NCBI GenBank assembly: GCA_013396995.1
Contig: VWZP01002202.1
Coordinates: forward strand, 331,539 to 395,538
Direction: 5' to 3'
Source: Dicaeum eximium
Lineage: Eukaryota > Chordata > Aves > Passeriformes > Dicaeidae
DNA: 64,000 bases
Positions 34,751 to 47,500 of this stretch are shown in pieces (the first letter of the stretch is position 1; the number at the start of each line of letters is the position of its first letter). Made by a program: the position numbers and the translations under genes. A model generated the notes under the pieces. That model made no database searches. It was not told the origin of the DNA and saw nothing but the letters and a program-made list of their open reading frames with translations.

Positions 34751-35663
34751 AAGAAGAAAAGTTGCTGCTTTGGGTGAGTTTGCTGCCATTATGGGGAATT
34801 ACATTACTCTGGCTGCAGTGCTCTGTCATCAAAGAAAGAGGATGGACATGCAGATGATGTGGGGAAAACCAGGCACTTCTGAGTTCCTCTGGGTACTGCC
34901 TGTCATGGCCTGGGATCAGTGCTCAGGTCCTGACTGGGCTTTGTCTACTAAGATTTCTGCAAGGGCCACTGGCAGAGAACCTGTACAGTGGTATTTTCCA
35001 TGCATGGAAATAAAACTCCCGTTTCTGAAATGTCCCTTTCAGAGTTTCACAGAGAGAGAGACTGTGTTTGTCTTATCTTGACCAGCCAATAGCATTGCTG
35101 GAATACTTAAAATGTTTTGTCTTTGTATTCAGTCAGGGCTTTGCTTTGCCCCTGTAGTGTTGGTTAACACTAGAAATATGCCCTAGAAATAACATACTTT
35201 AGGGAGGAACCTATTTGCAGGTGGGCCTCCTCTGGGCTGTGCAGGCTGGGTGTGGGTGAGCTGGACCCAATCTGCACCTTTCTGCTCCAGCCAGACACAT
35301 GCTCCCCGCAGGAGTGTGAGGAGTTTGTGCTCAGTTCGCACTGAGCCGTCACACAGAGCTGTGGGAAGATGGAGAGCCAGGAGAGGGAAAGAAGTCAGGC
35401 ACTTGTGTGCAGTTGTTCTGCCTGGCTTCCCACGGTGGTCTGGCTCCCCACCAGCGCCACGTCAGAAACCACCAGTGCAAAACCAGTATCCGCTCAGAGA
35501 GCCCCGCGTGCTGCGAGAGCAGGCTGCACACAGCAGCACTTCCAGCCCTGCTTTTACTGACACTTGGCTCAAACAGGTCTGGTACAATCAAACACAGACC
35601 CAGTCACACAACTCGGAGGTTTTTACAATTAAAAGTATTGCTGTTTTCCATTGCCATTAAAGT
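34751..35663. other. Convergent PGS1 and DNAH17 3' ends
   Basis: PGS1 3' UTR extends to the AATAAA at 35009-35014. DNAH17 3' UTR must run leftward from 35663. I see no AATAAA on the minus strand between 34751 and 35663, so DNAH17 either uses a variant signal here or reads into the PGS1 3' end, giving sense-antisense overlap. No other gene is seen. Confidence 0.6.
35009..35014 (+). terminator. PGS1 polyadenylation signal
   Basis: AATAAA, 259 bp after the PGS1 stop codon. Confidence 0.7.
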
Positions 35664-38600
35664 CTAGGCCTCTAGCAGCAGAGCCACACCAGCCAGAACC
35701 CACTTGGCAGCTTTTTCTTTTGTCTTCAGGTTGAAGGTCCAGACGTAGGTGGGCCCCCGCGTCCGTGTCTTGTAGACGGGGCACTCGTAGACGTTGATGG
35801 TGTCCATGCGGTCCACGGGCACGGCTCGGAGCAGGATCACCGGCATCACGGGCGTCAGCTCCTTCATCCGCGCGTCGGCGATGGAGCCCGAAGGCACATC
35901 CCAGCGTGCACCTGCAGAGCACAGCCCTCAGGGCGCCCTGCCACGGCCGGGGGCTCCTCAGGGCGCCCTGCTACACCTGGGGGCTCCTCAGGGCACCCTG
36001 GCACCTCCTGGGCCTCCTCAGGGCACCCTGGCACGTCCCTGGGCTTGTCAGGGCACCCTGGCACCTCCTGGACTTCATCAGGGCACCCTGGCACCTCAGG
36101 GCTTCTTGCCGAGGGTCTTTCTCTACAGCTACTGATGGGTGGGAGCTCAAAGGCTAAGGTTGGGTAGAGTGGCTCAGTGGTGGTTAGGTCTGCCATGTTC
36201 TCATCTCACTGTGACCCAGGACTGCATTTGCCTTATTGTGTGTGGGACATCTGAATAAATTCTGTCCCCACCCCTCCCTTCAGCATGGCTTTATATGGGA
36301 ATTGCAGAGTTCAAGGTGAACTGGCTGTGGTGGGATCTATCCCATGCTGTCCCATGTGCTCTCTGCTTTTGTCCAAGTGGACCCCTCAGCTGCTCTGCTG
36401 AACTGCCTCCTTCTCTCTCATTAGCAGTAATTATCATGGATTTAAGTTTCTCAGTTTGTCTTACTCGAGCATCAGCTAATAATGTGATGTATGAATTCAC
36501 CAGAGCCCTGTAGCTCCGGGAGCCCTGGGGTTCATGAGCTGGAGCCCGAATTGCTAAACCACAAATTTCTGGTGTGGAAAGGCTCTGTGATCCGGGCAGT
36601 GCTGCCCTCAGCTGGCGGCTGAGCCCGGCCCCGGGGGGACCCAGATGGACCCGGGGGGACCCGGGCGGGCCCAGGGCTCCCTGCTCTGAGCTGCCTCCAG
36701 CAGAGCCAGAGCAGCCCGGCCAGCAAGTCCGACACTGCTCGGCTGCACGAGGGAGGGGGAGCTGAGCTGGGCCTGCTCCGTGTCTGAAACATCTCAGAGA
36801 TGCAGCTCTTACCTTCCATGAACAGCCCGTGCACGTAGGAGCCTTCTCGAGGGGGAAACGTTATCTCCTCGCGGGTTTTCTTGGTCACATCCACTGCCAG
36901 ACACATCTTATCCAGTGGCCACTGCTTTTTCCTGGCTGTGGACTGCATGATGGCTGTGAGGAACGACTGGGGGTTGAAGAATCCTGCCAGCCACACTGTT
37001 GCAGGCAGCACAAAATCTGTTGACCAGACTTCCAGTTCCTGGAAAATAAACCAGCAGATTCTTTAGGGTGGAGGGCATGCTGTGAGCTGCCGGACACCGT
37101 GTCAGAGCTGATGCTTTGCTGTGCATAACCCAAGCTTCAGCTGATCTTGCTGAGTGAAGACTGGCTGGAGGTGGTGTGGGAGGAATGAGCAGCAGATTCC
37201 CCTGCAGCAATGAAGCTGAAAACCTGAATTCATAGTGCAGAAAATACTGCTGTTATTTTTTTACAAAGCCAGTTTTATTAATATTTTTTATGGGACACCC
37301 AGGGTTGTAATGGGGGAGGAGCTGATGTTCTTTTGCTAAACCCTGGTCAGACCTGTGCTCCTATTCCTGGACGAACAGCCCTTTTCAGGTACTTCAGGCT
37401 GGTTAAATTGAGAGTGAGAAATAAAGCAGTTACCAATAAACCAGTGCGCAGGTGGGGAGAGTCCTGTCACACACTGCTCACCCTGATCCGCAGCAGCAGG
37501 TCCGCGTACCAGTTTGCCAAGGTGAGGAGGGAGGGATAGGCATAACGTGTCCATGACTCTGGAACGCTGTCATAGAACAGAGCATTAGACAGCTCCTCCA
37601 TCTCGGATGTAATGGTCAGCTCTCCCTTTGGAAGAGAGAAGTCCAGGCCGTGTCACGTGCAGGCAGGGTGGGACAGCCCGGGGCTGTGCTGGGCTCGGGA
37701 GCAGCAGCCTGGGGCTGCCCCTGGCACAGCTGGGTGCCTGAGAGGTTTGCAAGGACTGGAGATGACCCAGGCAGCTGCCTGCCCTACCTGCAGTCCCAGG
37801 TCCAGCTCCTTCAGCGAGCGCCTGATCTCGTTGGTCAGGATGTTCATCCTCTCACACTCCTGGAGGGCCACAACGGTGTACGGGGTTTTTTCCTTTGCCT
37901 TGGACATCATATCCTCCATGTTGAACGGATCCGGCAGCTGCCCAAGGATTTCATCCAGGACTGCCTTCACCTGAAATGAGAATGCCATAAACTGCTCTTG
38001 CCCAGAGGAAAATGCTGCAGGTTCCATTTAATTAATTTGGAAAGATTTTTTTCTTTTTCTGCCCTGGTGTTTCTTTGTACTTCCTCCTCTGTTACTAACG
38101 CTCCATTCTGTTACTAACTGCTCTTGGCTCTTAGAAAGCTGAAGCTCTTTTTTGATAGCCAAGGTAAGAGATCTGAGGCCATGGAGGCTCTGAAATTCAA
38201 ATGTAAAGTCCAGGCAGTCAGGAAGAAGACTTTAAAAAAAATAATTTTAAATCTTTGTTTTTATAGTTGCTCTCATGAATGGAGGTTCCTCAGCCAGCTC
38301 CATCTGCTGAGGAGCCCCACGTAAGCCACATGTTGCCAGTGGTGCATCTTGGCCCTGTCAGGGTGTGGGGTTCCTGACCATGCTGCCAGCTGCCTCTGTG
38401 CCGTGTGCCCTGCCATCCCCAGGCAATGGCCACGGCGTGGCTGGGCTGGAGCCACCTCCCTCTGCCTCCCTCCCTTCCTGCTCTCTCACTTGTCTCTGGG
38501 CCTCTATCTGCCTCCCCTCTCTAGCCTGTCAGTTGTCACCCTTANTTCTACCATAAAGAGACAGGACTCGCCTGTTCCTCTCGGGAGGCACCGGAGCCTC

Positions 38601-41550
38601 CGGCAGCCTCGGATTCCTTGGGCTGCAGCTCCAGCACCGTGCGGAAGAGCCTGTCCGAGGTGACGGTCAGGAAACCCATCTCGGCATTGGGGTGCAGGCC
38701 ATACAGGTGGGGGCTCTCTCCTGGCAGGTTGTCATCGATGTACTGGTGGTAGGCCTGAGCACAGGGCCAGCGTTAGCTTGGAACTACAGGCACAGGAGCC
38801 CAAAGTTCCCTGCAACCTTAAAAACCCGTCACCGCCTCGGGGCCCTTTGCAGCACCTGCCCTTTTTAAACTTGTGTCTCAGCCAAGTTTTTCCCTTTCCA
38901 TCTCAGCCACAGGAATTACTTTTGCAGCGATTCTGCACATTCCCAGAGGATTGGCAATCTCTCCCTACATTCCCCTTGAGAGGCAAGGTGGACTCATTTA
39001 TCCAGAGCAGGGGTTTTCTACAGCAATTGCAATGTTCCTTACCTCGTAATCCATGCGGGGAGGGATCATGAACCCCGGGGCCAGGGACACCTCCCCGTCC
39101 AGCATCTCGGGCTGCACGTACTCGCTCAGGTACGTGCGGCACAGCCGGCGGTCCCAGTCATCCGTGATGTGCCCCCCGTACATGATCTCCCCAAAGAGGT
39201 ACCGGAGGTCATCCCACGGCACCTGCAGGGAGAGGCTCCAGCTGGGGCTCCCGAGCGGCTCCCCTCGAGTTCCCCATGCAGCCACAGAGTGATGGCTCTG
39301 GGATTGACCTGTGCAGGGAGCTGACAGGCCCTGGACCCACAGAGGCTTGGGAGGAGGGGTGTCCCTTGATCACCCATGGATTTCTCCTTGTCCCAGTATG
39401 AATACAGCCATCTGTGGTTTGAATCCTGGCTTTTTTCCAGCCAATACTGATCACACCTGTGAGGGCAGGTCTAAAGGCGAGACTTCAGCCCTGCTCACTG
39501 CACCTGCATTCTTGGGGCGGGCTTTGCTTTTTAGGTGGAACCACCCACAGATCACCAAGGCACAGCTCGGGGCAGGCAGCTGGGCCAGGGCAGACGCTTG
39601 CCCCGGCTGGTGCCTGGTGCCTCTGTCACCCATCTCAGTCAGGCCCAGTACTCCCTGAGCGTGCAGGGAGCAGGGGAGCACTGCTCCTGGCCCTGGGCTG
39701 GCTGCTGAGGAGCAGTCGCCTCGTTGTCCCTCACCTTGGCGTTGGCCTCCAGGTAGTTGTGCAGGACGTTGACAGAGACGGTCAGGTCGCCGTTGTTGAA
39801 GGGGTAGGACCTGTTCCAGCCCTGGGTGCCGAACCTGCGCCGCTCAGCCACCGCTGCGTGGAAGTAGCACAGAGCAAACAGGATGCACCTGAACTCGTTT
39901 TCTTTGCTGCACTGCTCCAGCGTTTCCTGCCCAGGAACAGCGAGGGTGGGTTGCAGCTGAGTACTGCTGTCAGATGCCCCTCTAGTGAAGAACATTCATA
40001 GGCAAAAGAGAACTGAAAGTGTTCATGAGAAAAGAAAGGCATAGGATTGCATTTTAATGATTTGCTAGCTGGTGATTTTTGCACTCATTTGTTCATGAAG
40101 GAATGAGGAGTTCGCACCCCAGTGCCCTGCTCACAGCTGAGGCAGCTTGTTCATGGCAAAGCTGCAGCAGCTCCAGGTTCAGCCTCAGGAAAGGCACTGA
40201 CAGCCTGGCACTTCCTTGTGTTGGAAACGCTTGGGCAGCTCTGGTTACCCCTAAACCCCTGCCAGGGGTGACTCTGGGCACTCCAGGAGGATGTGCTGGC
40301 TCCAGGTGCAGTGTCCCTGGCAGCAGTGACACCTGGGAGGGGACAGGCCGTGCCTGCTGACCGGAACGCCCGAGGAGGTGGCCCGGGAAGGGCGGGGGTG
40401 GCTCGGGGTACCTGGCTGAAGAGGTCCAGGGCCCCGTGCAGGTTGGCCCGCATGCCGGTGGGAGGCTCGCTGGTGATCTTGATGGAGTTGTCGAGCAGCC
40501 CCTGCGGGATAATGTGTGCCTCGGGGGTGGGGGCTGGCTCGGCGCTCATGAACAGCCGGTACTCGGGGTGGCTTTCCAGGCTGTGGTGCTCCACCAGCTT
40601 TTCCAGCATGCCCAGCCACCGGGCCACCAGGTGGATGTTCTGCAAAGGAAACTCTCTGGGCCTGGAGAATCTCACTTCCCCCCACCCCGATCCTGCCGCG
40701 GCTCCGCAGGGGAAACGTGCAGAACAACACCAGGGGCTGGGGACAGCAGCAAACCCAGGCAGTGTCACCGCCATCGCCCACGGGGTGACCGTGAGTGGTG
40801 TGCCCGGGTGCTGGCAGGACTTTGTGCCCTGCTGTGCCCGGTTGCCATCAGGGCTGTGCCCGCTGTGGTGCCCCCACTGCCCGCACCCACCTGCAGGATG
40901 ACCCAGTGGCCTTCTGCGGCTGCCACCTCCATGGCGTGCTCTGCCACCACCTCCTGGCCTTGCCCCAGTGACACGTTGTGGATCTTCCCGTTGTCGATGG
41001 TGAAACCCAGCCTGGTGCCTGGGAGGGGAATGCCTGCTGTCAGGATCAGCGCTGGCCGCTTGGCCGGCAGGGCTGGTGCCCGTCTGGGGTGGGCAGCGCC
41101 TCACCCAGAGCCTCCACGTCCTTCAGCGGGTCCACACCGGGGGAGAGGATGAAGAACATGGGTGCAGAGGGGCTGCTCTCCTTGTACACCTCGGAGAGAT
41201 CAATGCTCCTTGCTTTCACATACTTGCTTCCCATCTTCTCTTCCACAAATTTCCTACAGAAAAATACAACCATCCTGTGAGACGGGAACAGTCACTGGTT
41301 GGAGTGGTGACACTCTGGGGCTCTCCCTGGAGAGCCCTGTGCTGGGCACCAGGTACCTGATGGCATAGGTCATCCTGTCAGGGCGCAGGCACCGCAGCAC
41401 ACACAGCTTCTGCAGGGCTGACTTGTTCTTCCAGTCCATGGGGAACACCTCGTTCTCTGGCGCCTCCATCTCCACAAACCTTTTCCACCGCTTTCCTGAG
41501 CTCTCGATGTCATTCTCCAGGCTGGTGAACTCTTCCATTTCTGAAAGTGC
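35664..41550 (-). other. DNAH17: DNAH17 AAA6 and C-terminal domain, visible exons 61-71
   Basis: Exons: 41357-41550, 41105-41253, 40891-41018, 40412-40639, 39735-39926, 39043-39222, 38572-38754, 37788-37970, 37482-37625, 36813-37038, 35664-35911 (stop 35664-35666). Conserved marks: RCLRPDRMTYAIR, FFILSPGVDPLKDVE, VSLGQGQEVVAEHA, GHWVILQNIHLVARWL, TSEPPTGMRANLH, EIMYGGHITDDWDRRLCRTY, LYGLHPNAEMGFLT, WLAGFFNPQSFLTAIMQS, PPREGSYVHGLFMEGARWD, CPVYKTRTRGPTYVWTFNLK. The intron after 38572 has a GC donor; an N sits in that intron at 38545. Confidence 0.95.
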
Positions 41551-44500
41551 CTTCAGGTTCCACAGAGAAGGACTAAATCACTCCTGGGCTCTGCTCATCC
41601 TCAGGGACCCCCTGCAGGTGACCCCAGACCCGCTGCACCAGGGGCTGTGCTGGCATTGCCTTGGCACAGTGGGTGACTGCACAGACCCACCTTGACAGCA
41701 CCCCAGTTCTGGTGCTGCAGGAAATCCACGGGCGACGTGACACCAGTCTTGGAAGGGAAGCGCAGGAGAAAGTCCAGCTCTGCTGGGTTCACTTCTTTCT
41801 TGAGGGCCAGGACCTGAAAGTTGGGAGTGCAGCGTCACAGCCAGCCAACACCCATGGCCCCAGTGTGGGGGCTGAGAGGCTCTGAGCATCCCCAGCAGCA
41901 CCAGGGTAAGAGAACAAGTTGTCTAAAGCTTGTCAATGCCTGTTGTACAGCAGGAGCCCTGACATTTGTAGGGATTACCTGGAAGGCAACCTGGGCCAGG
42001 AAGATGAGTTTGTCTCTCTCAAAGAGGCCCTGTGCAGTGTACACATAGACCGAGAAGGTGATCTGGTCCGTCAGGTTGATCACCCTCTCCCGCGTGTCCT
42101 CGCTGGGGACCGCACGTTGGATGGCTTTGTCAAAGACCCCGGTGAAGGCCTGAGGAAGATCCCAGCACGCATCAGCACGTGAAAGCTGAAACACTCAATC
42201 CCCATGCTCCCCCAGCTCTGTCCCACCCACAGACGTCTCCGTCCCTCCTCGCACCCCATCTACCTTGAGGGAGAACTGGTAGATGGGGTTGATCTTGCAG
42301 AGGTCGCTCAGGATGAAGTACAGCAGGGATGCTCGCTCTGCCGCTGGCCGGTAGTTCTCTCTCGCAACGTTTATTTGTACTTCAGTGACTTTAGCTTCTT
42401 TCACCTGTAGGTGCAGGGGGTGGTGTCACCAGAGCCCTGTGACACATCAGAGCGGGGCCCACCCTCCTGCTGGCCAAGCTGAGCTGGCCCGGCCGAGATG
42501 TCCCTCTGCCTTTTACCTTTTCCTCAATTTCCTTGGCTGTGCGCTTCGTTATCTCCAGGTTCTCCACCAGGGCTGTGTCCCGCAGGAAATCTCCCCCTGC
42601 AGCCGACAGCCGGGCGAGCAGCGAGTCCTCCAGCTCCTTCAGCTTGATCTTGAACTCGTTCTGGCTCTTGGTCAGGCTTGCCTGCAGGAGCAGCACCCAG
42701 AGCTGGTTAGAGCTGCCCTAGGCAGCCCCTCCTCTCTAGCCCAGAGCGGTCAGAGCCCCTCTGGCCCCTGTACCTTCAGGGCCTCCAGGTCCGGCCGCTC
42801 CCGGGCTACCACAGCAGCCAGCAGCTGGTCCTCCAGGCCCTCCCGTGTCACCAAGAAGTTGATGAGAGTGCACTGAGCCTGCACCTCTGGCTTGTAGTGT
42901 GGGTTGAAACACCGGGTATGCAGGATTAGGCGGAACTGCTGGTTATATTCTACTTCTTTATCTCCAATTCTAATGTATCTGTTCAGTTAATTAAACAAAT
43001 TAATCCCCACACACTGGGCAGTAACTCATCACAGATAGATGCCCTCAGCCTGTGTTCCTGGCCACTTGGGATGAATTTCTTTGGTTGGGAAAAGGCACAG
43101 CAAGGGCAGAAGTGCCAAACCAGACTTGGCAGGGCAAGGATGGAGGAACAGGAGCTGGAGACTGCCCTGCCACAGCCCTCCATGGCCTCTGGGGTGCAGT
43201 TTCTCTTCCAGCTTATCATGCCAAAGTGTCCCAGGGAACATGTCCTGAATCACGAAATGAACTGGGTGCCAGGGACCAGGCCACATTCAGTACAGGTATC
43301 CTCCATGGGACATAGTGGAGAACCCTGGGGGATGTGGCCAAAGCAAAAGAAGGATCAGGCTCCCAGGCTGCCCACAGTGAAGGCACAGCTACCAGCATTT
43401 TGGGGCAGCAGTGGCTGCTCGGGGCAGATGAAACCCCTCAGCACTGGGGTGTGCTGACCTGCCCTTGAAGGTCCTGCCCAGCAGCGGGTCCAGCACTGCC
43501 TCTATGGTCTCCCCGATGTCCTCGATCAGCAGCGTCTGTCCCTCAGAGACCGCCTGGGCGATGATGTCCAGGTATCTGGGCAGGGAGAGGGAGGTGTGGA
43601 TGGCAAGCCTGTGCACTTGTGTGCTTTCCACCCGCTGTGCCCTGTCGGGACCCCCTTGTGCTCTGCCAGTCCCGGCCCCACAGAGCTTTTGGAGGTGTCA
43701 GGTACACCATCAGGGCTGCTGCCCTTGGGTGCCCTGGATCTGATGGGGGACGTGACTGCCCTGACTCTGCACCCTTCAGTGGCAGGGACAGGGGGCTGGT
43801 GCAGCCTGAGCCTGTGCCCACCCACAGCCCCTGGCCCACCTTCGCTGGCCCAGGCGGACGATCTGCAGGTCCTCCCCAAATTTGTTCTTGATCCACTTGC
43901 TGCCCTGCAGCTGTGCGTCCACGAGCAGCGGCCAGCGCTGTGTGCTGCAGAGGATGGCAGCGTTCTCGGTGGAAGTGCGGTCGCTGGGCAGCCCCTGGTT
44001 GTTCCAGGCAGCCACGTCGGCAGAGTCCGTGAGGAGGCTGAGAGGGTCCAGGTCCGGGGTGATGGGGATGGGCACCTGCAGGGAGGGGCTGTTGGGTGCC
44101 CGGCCCCAGAGGCAGGCTGGGCCTGGGGGAAGGCGCCCTGGGACGGAACCCGCGGCCTCTCACCGACTGCCCGTGGAGGAAGGGCACCCAGTGCTTCTCC
44201 AGGAGCTCGGCCCTGTACTTCTTGGTGAAGTACCCGATGTAGGACACGAAGGCAGAGACCAGCAGCACGTCCCCGCACAGCGTCTTCTCCTGCTCCCGCA
44301 GCTGCTCCACTGACTCAGCCCAGCGGACGTTTTCGGACGCCAGGCCCCCCACGAGCCTGCGGGGTCAGAGGGGGTGGTGGCTGCTGTGGTGCTGCTGCTG
44401 TGACCCGGGCCAGGGGTGCGTGGTGACTCAGCCATGGTGACTTGGGGCGTGTTCACCAAGTATCTCCATGGCTGGCTCCTCCCATGAATGTCTGGCCCAA

Positions 44501-47500
44501 TTAATTTCAGAATTCTTTAATTTGTGGAGGGTATGGGGGGCTCTGCTGCTCCCATGGCCCTGGTGTCAGGGCCACCAGGTGATGCCAGGGAGCAGCAGCC
44601 TGCCCTGATGCTTCAGAGCCAGTTTGCACGGTACCTGTTTGCCAAGGTGATGACTTTGTTGGTTTCATCAGCCTCCTGCTGGCATTTGATCTTCTCTGCT
44701 GTGGCTTTCTCAAACTGAGAAGTGAGAGTTGCCAGATTTTCATTCAGAGCCTGTGGAAGAGAACAGCCCCAGAACTATTCCCTGCCCAGATGGGAAGCTC
44801 CATGGTCCCAGAGCTCTGCAGCATCTCCATCCCAGCACAGTGCTTGGGCCGGGCTCTGGGTTCACGGAGTTGTTTTGCTCATTTGGTGACCGAGGGGCTT
44901 GTGGCTGGGGGCAGTGGAGACACACACTCACCACAATTTTGCTTTTAATGCGACTCAGCCTCGCCTGCGCCTCTGCCAGCTCAGCATCAGCCTCGGCCAC
45001 TGCCTGTCTCTTGGGCTTCACCGTGCAGTGCACCTCGTAGAAGCGGACAATGTTGAGGCACCAGTTGCACAGCCCTGCTGCCGCCGTTGACTTGGACTTG
45101 ATGAACTCTGGGTTGAAGCTGGGGTCGTTCCGGTACGGCCTGGAACGGGACAGGCTGCGCTGTGGCACAGCACCATGGCTGCCAGCAGCCTGTCCCACTC
45201 CCCCCGGGGCTTGGGGTGCCTCTGGGCGGCAGGGTGGAACAGCAGGGCCAACACCTGCACCCCGCTCCTGCCCCAAACCCCGCTGTGTCTGGGGTGAGGG
45301 CCCCCCCTGGCCTCCCTGCTCAGGGCAGCTGGTGGCAGGGGCTGTGGAGGGGCAGGAACCAGCCATGGACTCACTCAAAAGCCTTGAGACAGGCCTCAGG
45401 GATGTTTTCCCCATCATAGTTTTTTAAGCTTGCAAGGAAAGTGTCTGCTTTTCCTATCTTGACTTTTCCTGCCGTCCAGCTCTTGTCCTTCGGAATCTTG
45501 CCGTTTTCGGCCGTCAGAATCAACACAGCTGCCATCACATTCACTACCTCTGGTGGTGGGGCCCCAAAGGACTTCAGCTCTGTCAGGTTGTACTGGGGAG
45601 GGACCACAGGGCCACTGAGCATCTGCCAGCCCTGGCTGGGCACCTGCTTCCCACAGAGAGGGCACCCACCTTGTTGAGCGTGTCGAGGGCCTCGCGGGCG
45701 GCCGAGAGCACCACCTCTGCTTCTGCCAGGTCGCTTGCACAGGCTCGCTGCTTCTCAGCCACCATCTGGGCAGGGAGGACATGGATGGGGTAAGTGGCTG
45801 TAACCACAGAGCTCACGCTGCCCTGTCCCACGTGGACACCAGCTCAGCACTTCGCACCTTGTTGATGGCCTCGACCTTCAGCTCCTCCTCATCAGCAATG
45901 GCTTTCTCCTTGCTGACCTTCTCTGTCTCAACACCCACCACCTGGATCAGTTTGTCTGTGTCCTCATTTTTCTGCTTCAACTCTATCTCCTGGACTGCCA
46001 GCATGGCTTTCAGGTCGTCCACCTCAATGAGGGAAGAAACAGAGCAGATAAAAGGGCTGATGCTGCCAAGCCCTGCCTGGTGGAGCAGCAGTGTCTTAGT
46101 GTGGCTTGGGGACCTCACAGACACTGTGACCATCCTGCAGGGATCCTGTTCCCTCCCCCTGTGCCAGACTCAGTACAGGCACCCAGCACAAGAGAGGCTA
46201 TGGGCAGGCACCTGTGATGCTGTGCTCTGCAGCTTCAACAGCCCCTTCTCCAGCCTGTCGATGCTGCCAGAGAGCTTGCTCCTTTTATCTGCCAGCAGGT
46301 TTTGGTAGAGCTTTATCTGCTCCAGGAAGGTCTTTGGTGTGGTGTAATTATAGCGTCTCTCCACGGCCAGGTAGATCTTGGACATCTCCTTGGAGCTTGT
46401 GTGGACGAAGGACATGAACTGGCTGATGGAGGCCTTGACCTCTGGCTGCACAGAGAGCACACAAGGAGCTGCTGCAGCAGGTGACTGCACTGGTGTGCAG
46501 TGGCTGCACTGAGCCCTCCTGCAGTGCTGCTCTGTGTGCAGCCACAGAGCCAGAGCAAAGTGACCCCTTCAGCAGCAGCACAACGCAGAGCTGAGATGCT
46601 GGTGGTAAAGGAGCTGGTTCCCATGCCCAGCTCTGTCCCTGATGTCCCTGTGTGGGGAGCAGCTGCTGTCCCCAGGCTGTTGCCTGTGGGGGTGTTTTGA
46701 GGACAGAATGGGAAGGGAAGGTTCGTCCTCACCAGCCCAGTGCAGGGCTGCAGGCTCTGATGCTGGAGCCAGCTGTAAACTTACCCCAGACCTATTCCCA
46801 GCTTGCTGTTCCCAGCCCTCTGGGTCATGCCAGACCCCGTCCCTGGGCATGCTAAGCACAGAGAGGAGCAGAGGAGCAGCCCGGGATCCCCAGTGCCCAG
46901 CTCACCTCGATGTCTGGTGTTTCCTCCAGGAACCTGCTGCTGACGGACACGAGAGCATCCTCGGGCCACTCGTGGAACCAGTCGATGGCCGTGCAGTTGA
47001 CAACAGCCGGGAACCTCCTGGCCCGCACACGCAGGGTTGAGCCCACGGGGGAGAAGCAGAGGACAACCTGGGGCAGAACAGCAGTGGCTGAGCGGGGTGT
47101 CCCTGCTGTCAGAGTGGGGACAATGCCTCCAGAGGCTCCACATGACTGCAAGGATTCTGCTGCACACCTGAGATTTGCCTTCCCATTACTCCCAGTGTGC
47201 ACGAGGAGGGCTGTGGCTGTGCACTCTGTGCCTCTCACCAGGGCTGGACCTGGGTCCCCTTTGGTGGCTGCAGCCAGCACTGAGCACAGGGCTCGTAGGG
47301 GTGTCCCTGGGAGTGCCCAGCCTGGTGTGTGGCCGTGGGAGCTACTGACCCCCTCTGCCCCCAGGGAGGTCGGTGCAGGGCTGTTCTGCCCTGTGCCTCT
47401 GGGGCTGGGGGCACCTGGGGAGTCTCTGAAAACACCTTTTGCCTAAACCCACCATCCTGGCATGAAACCTCTGTGTTCTGTGGCCTGTTGCAAAGAGGTT

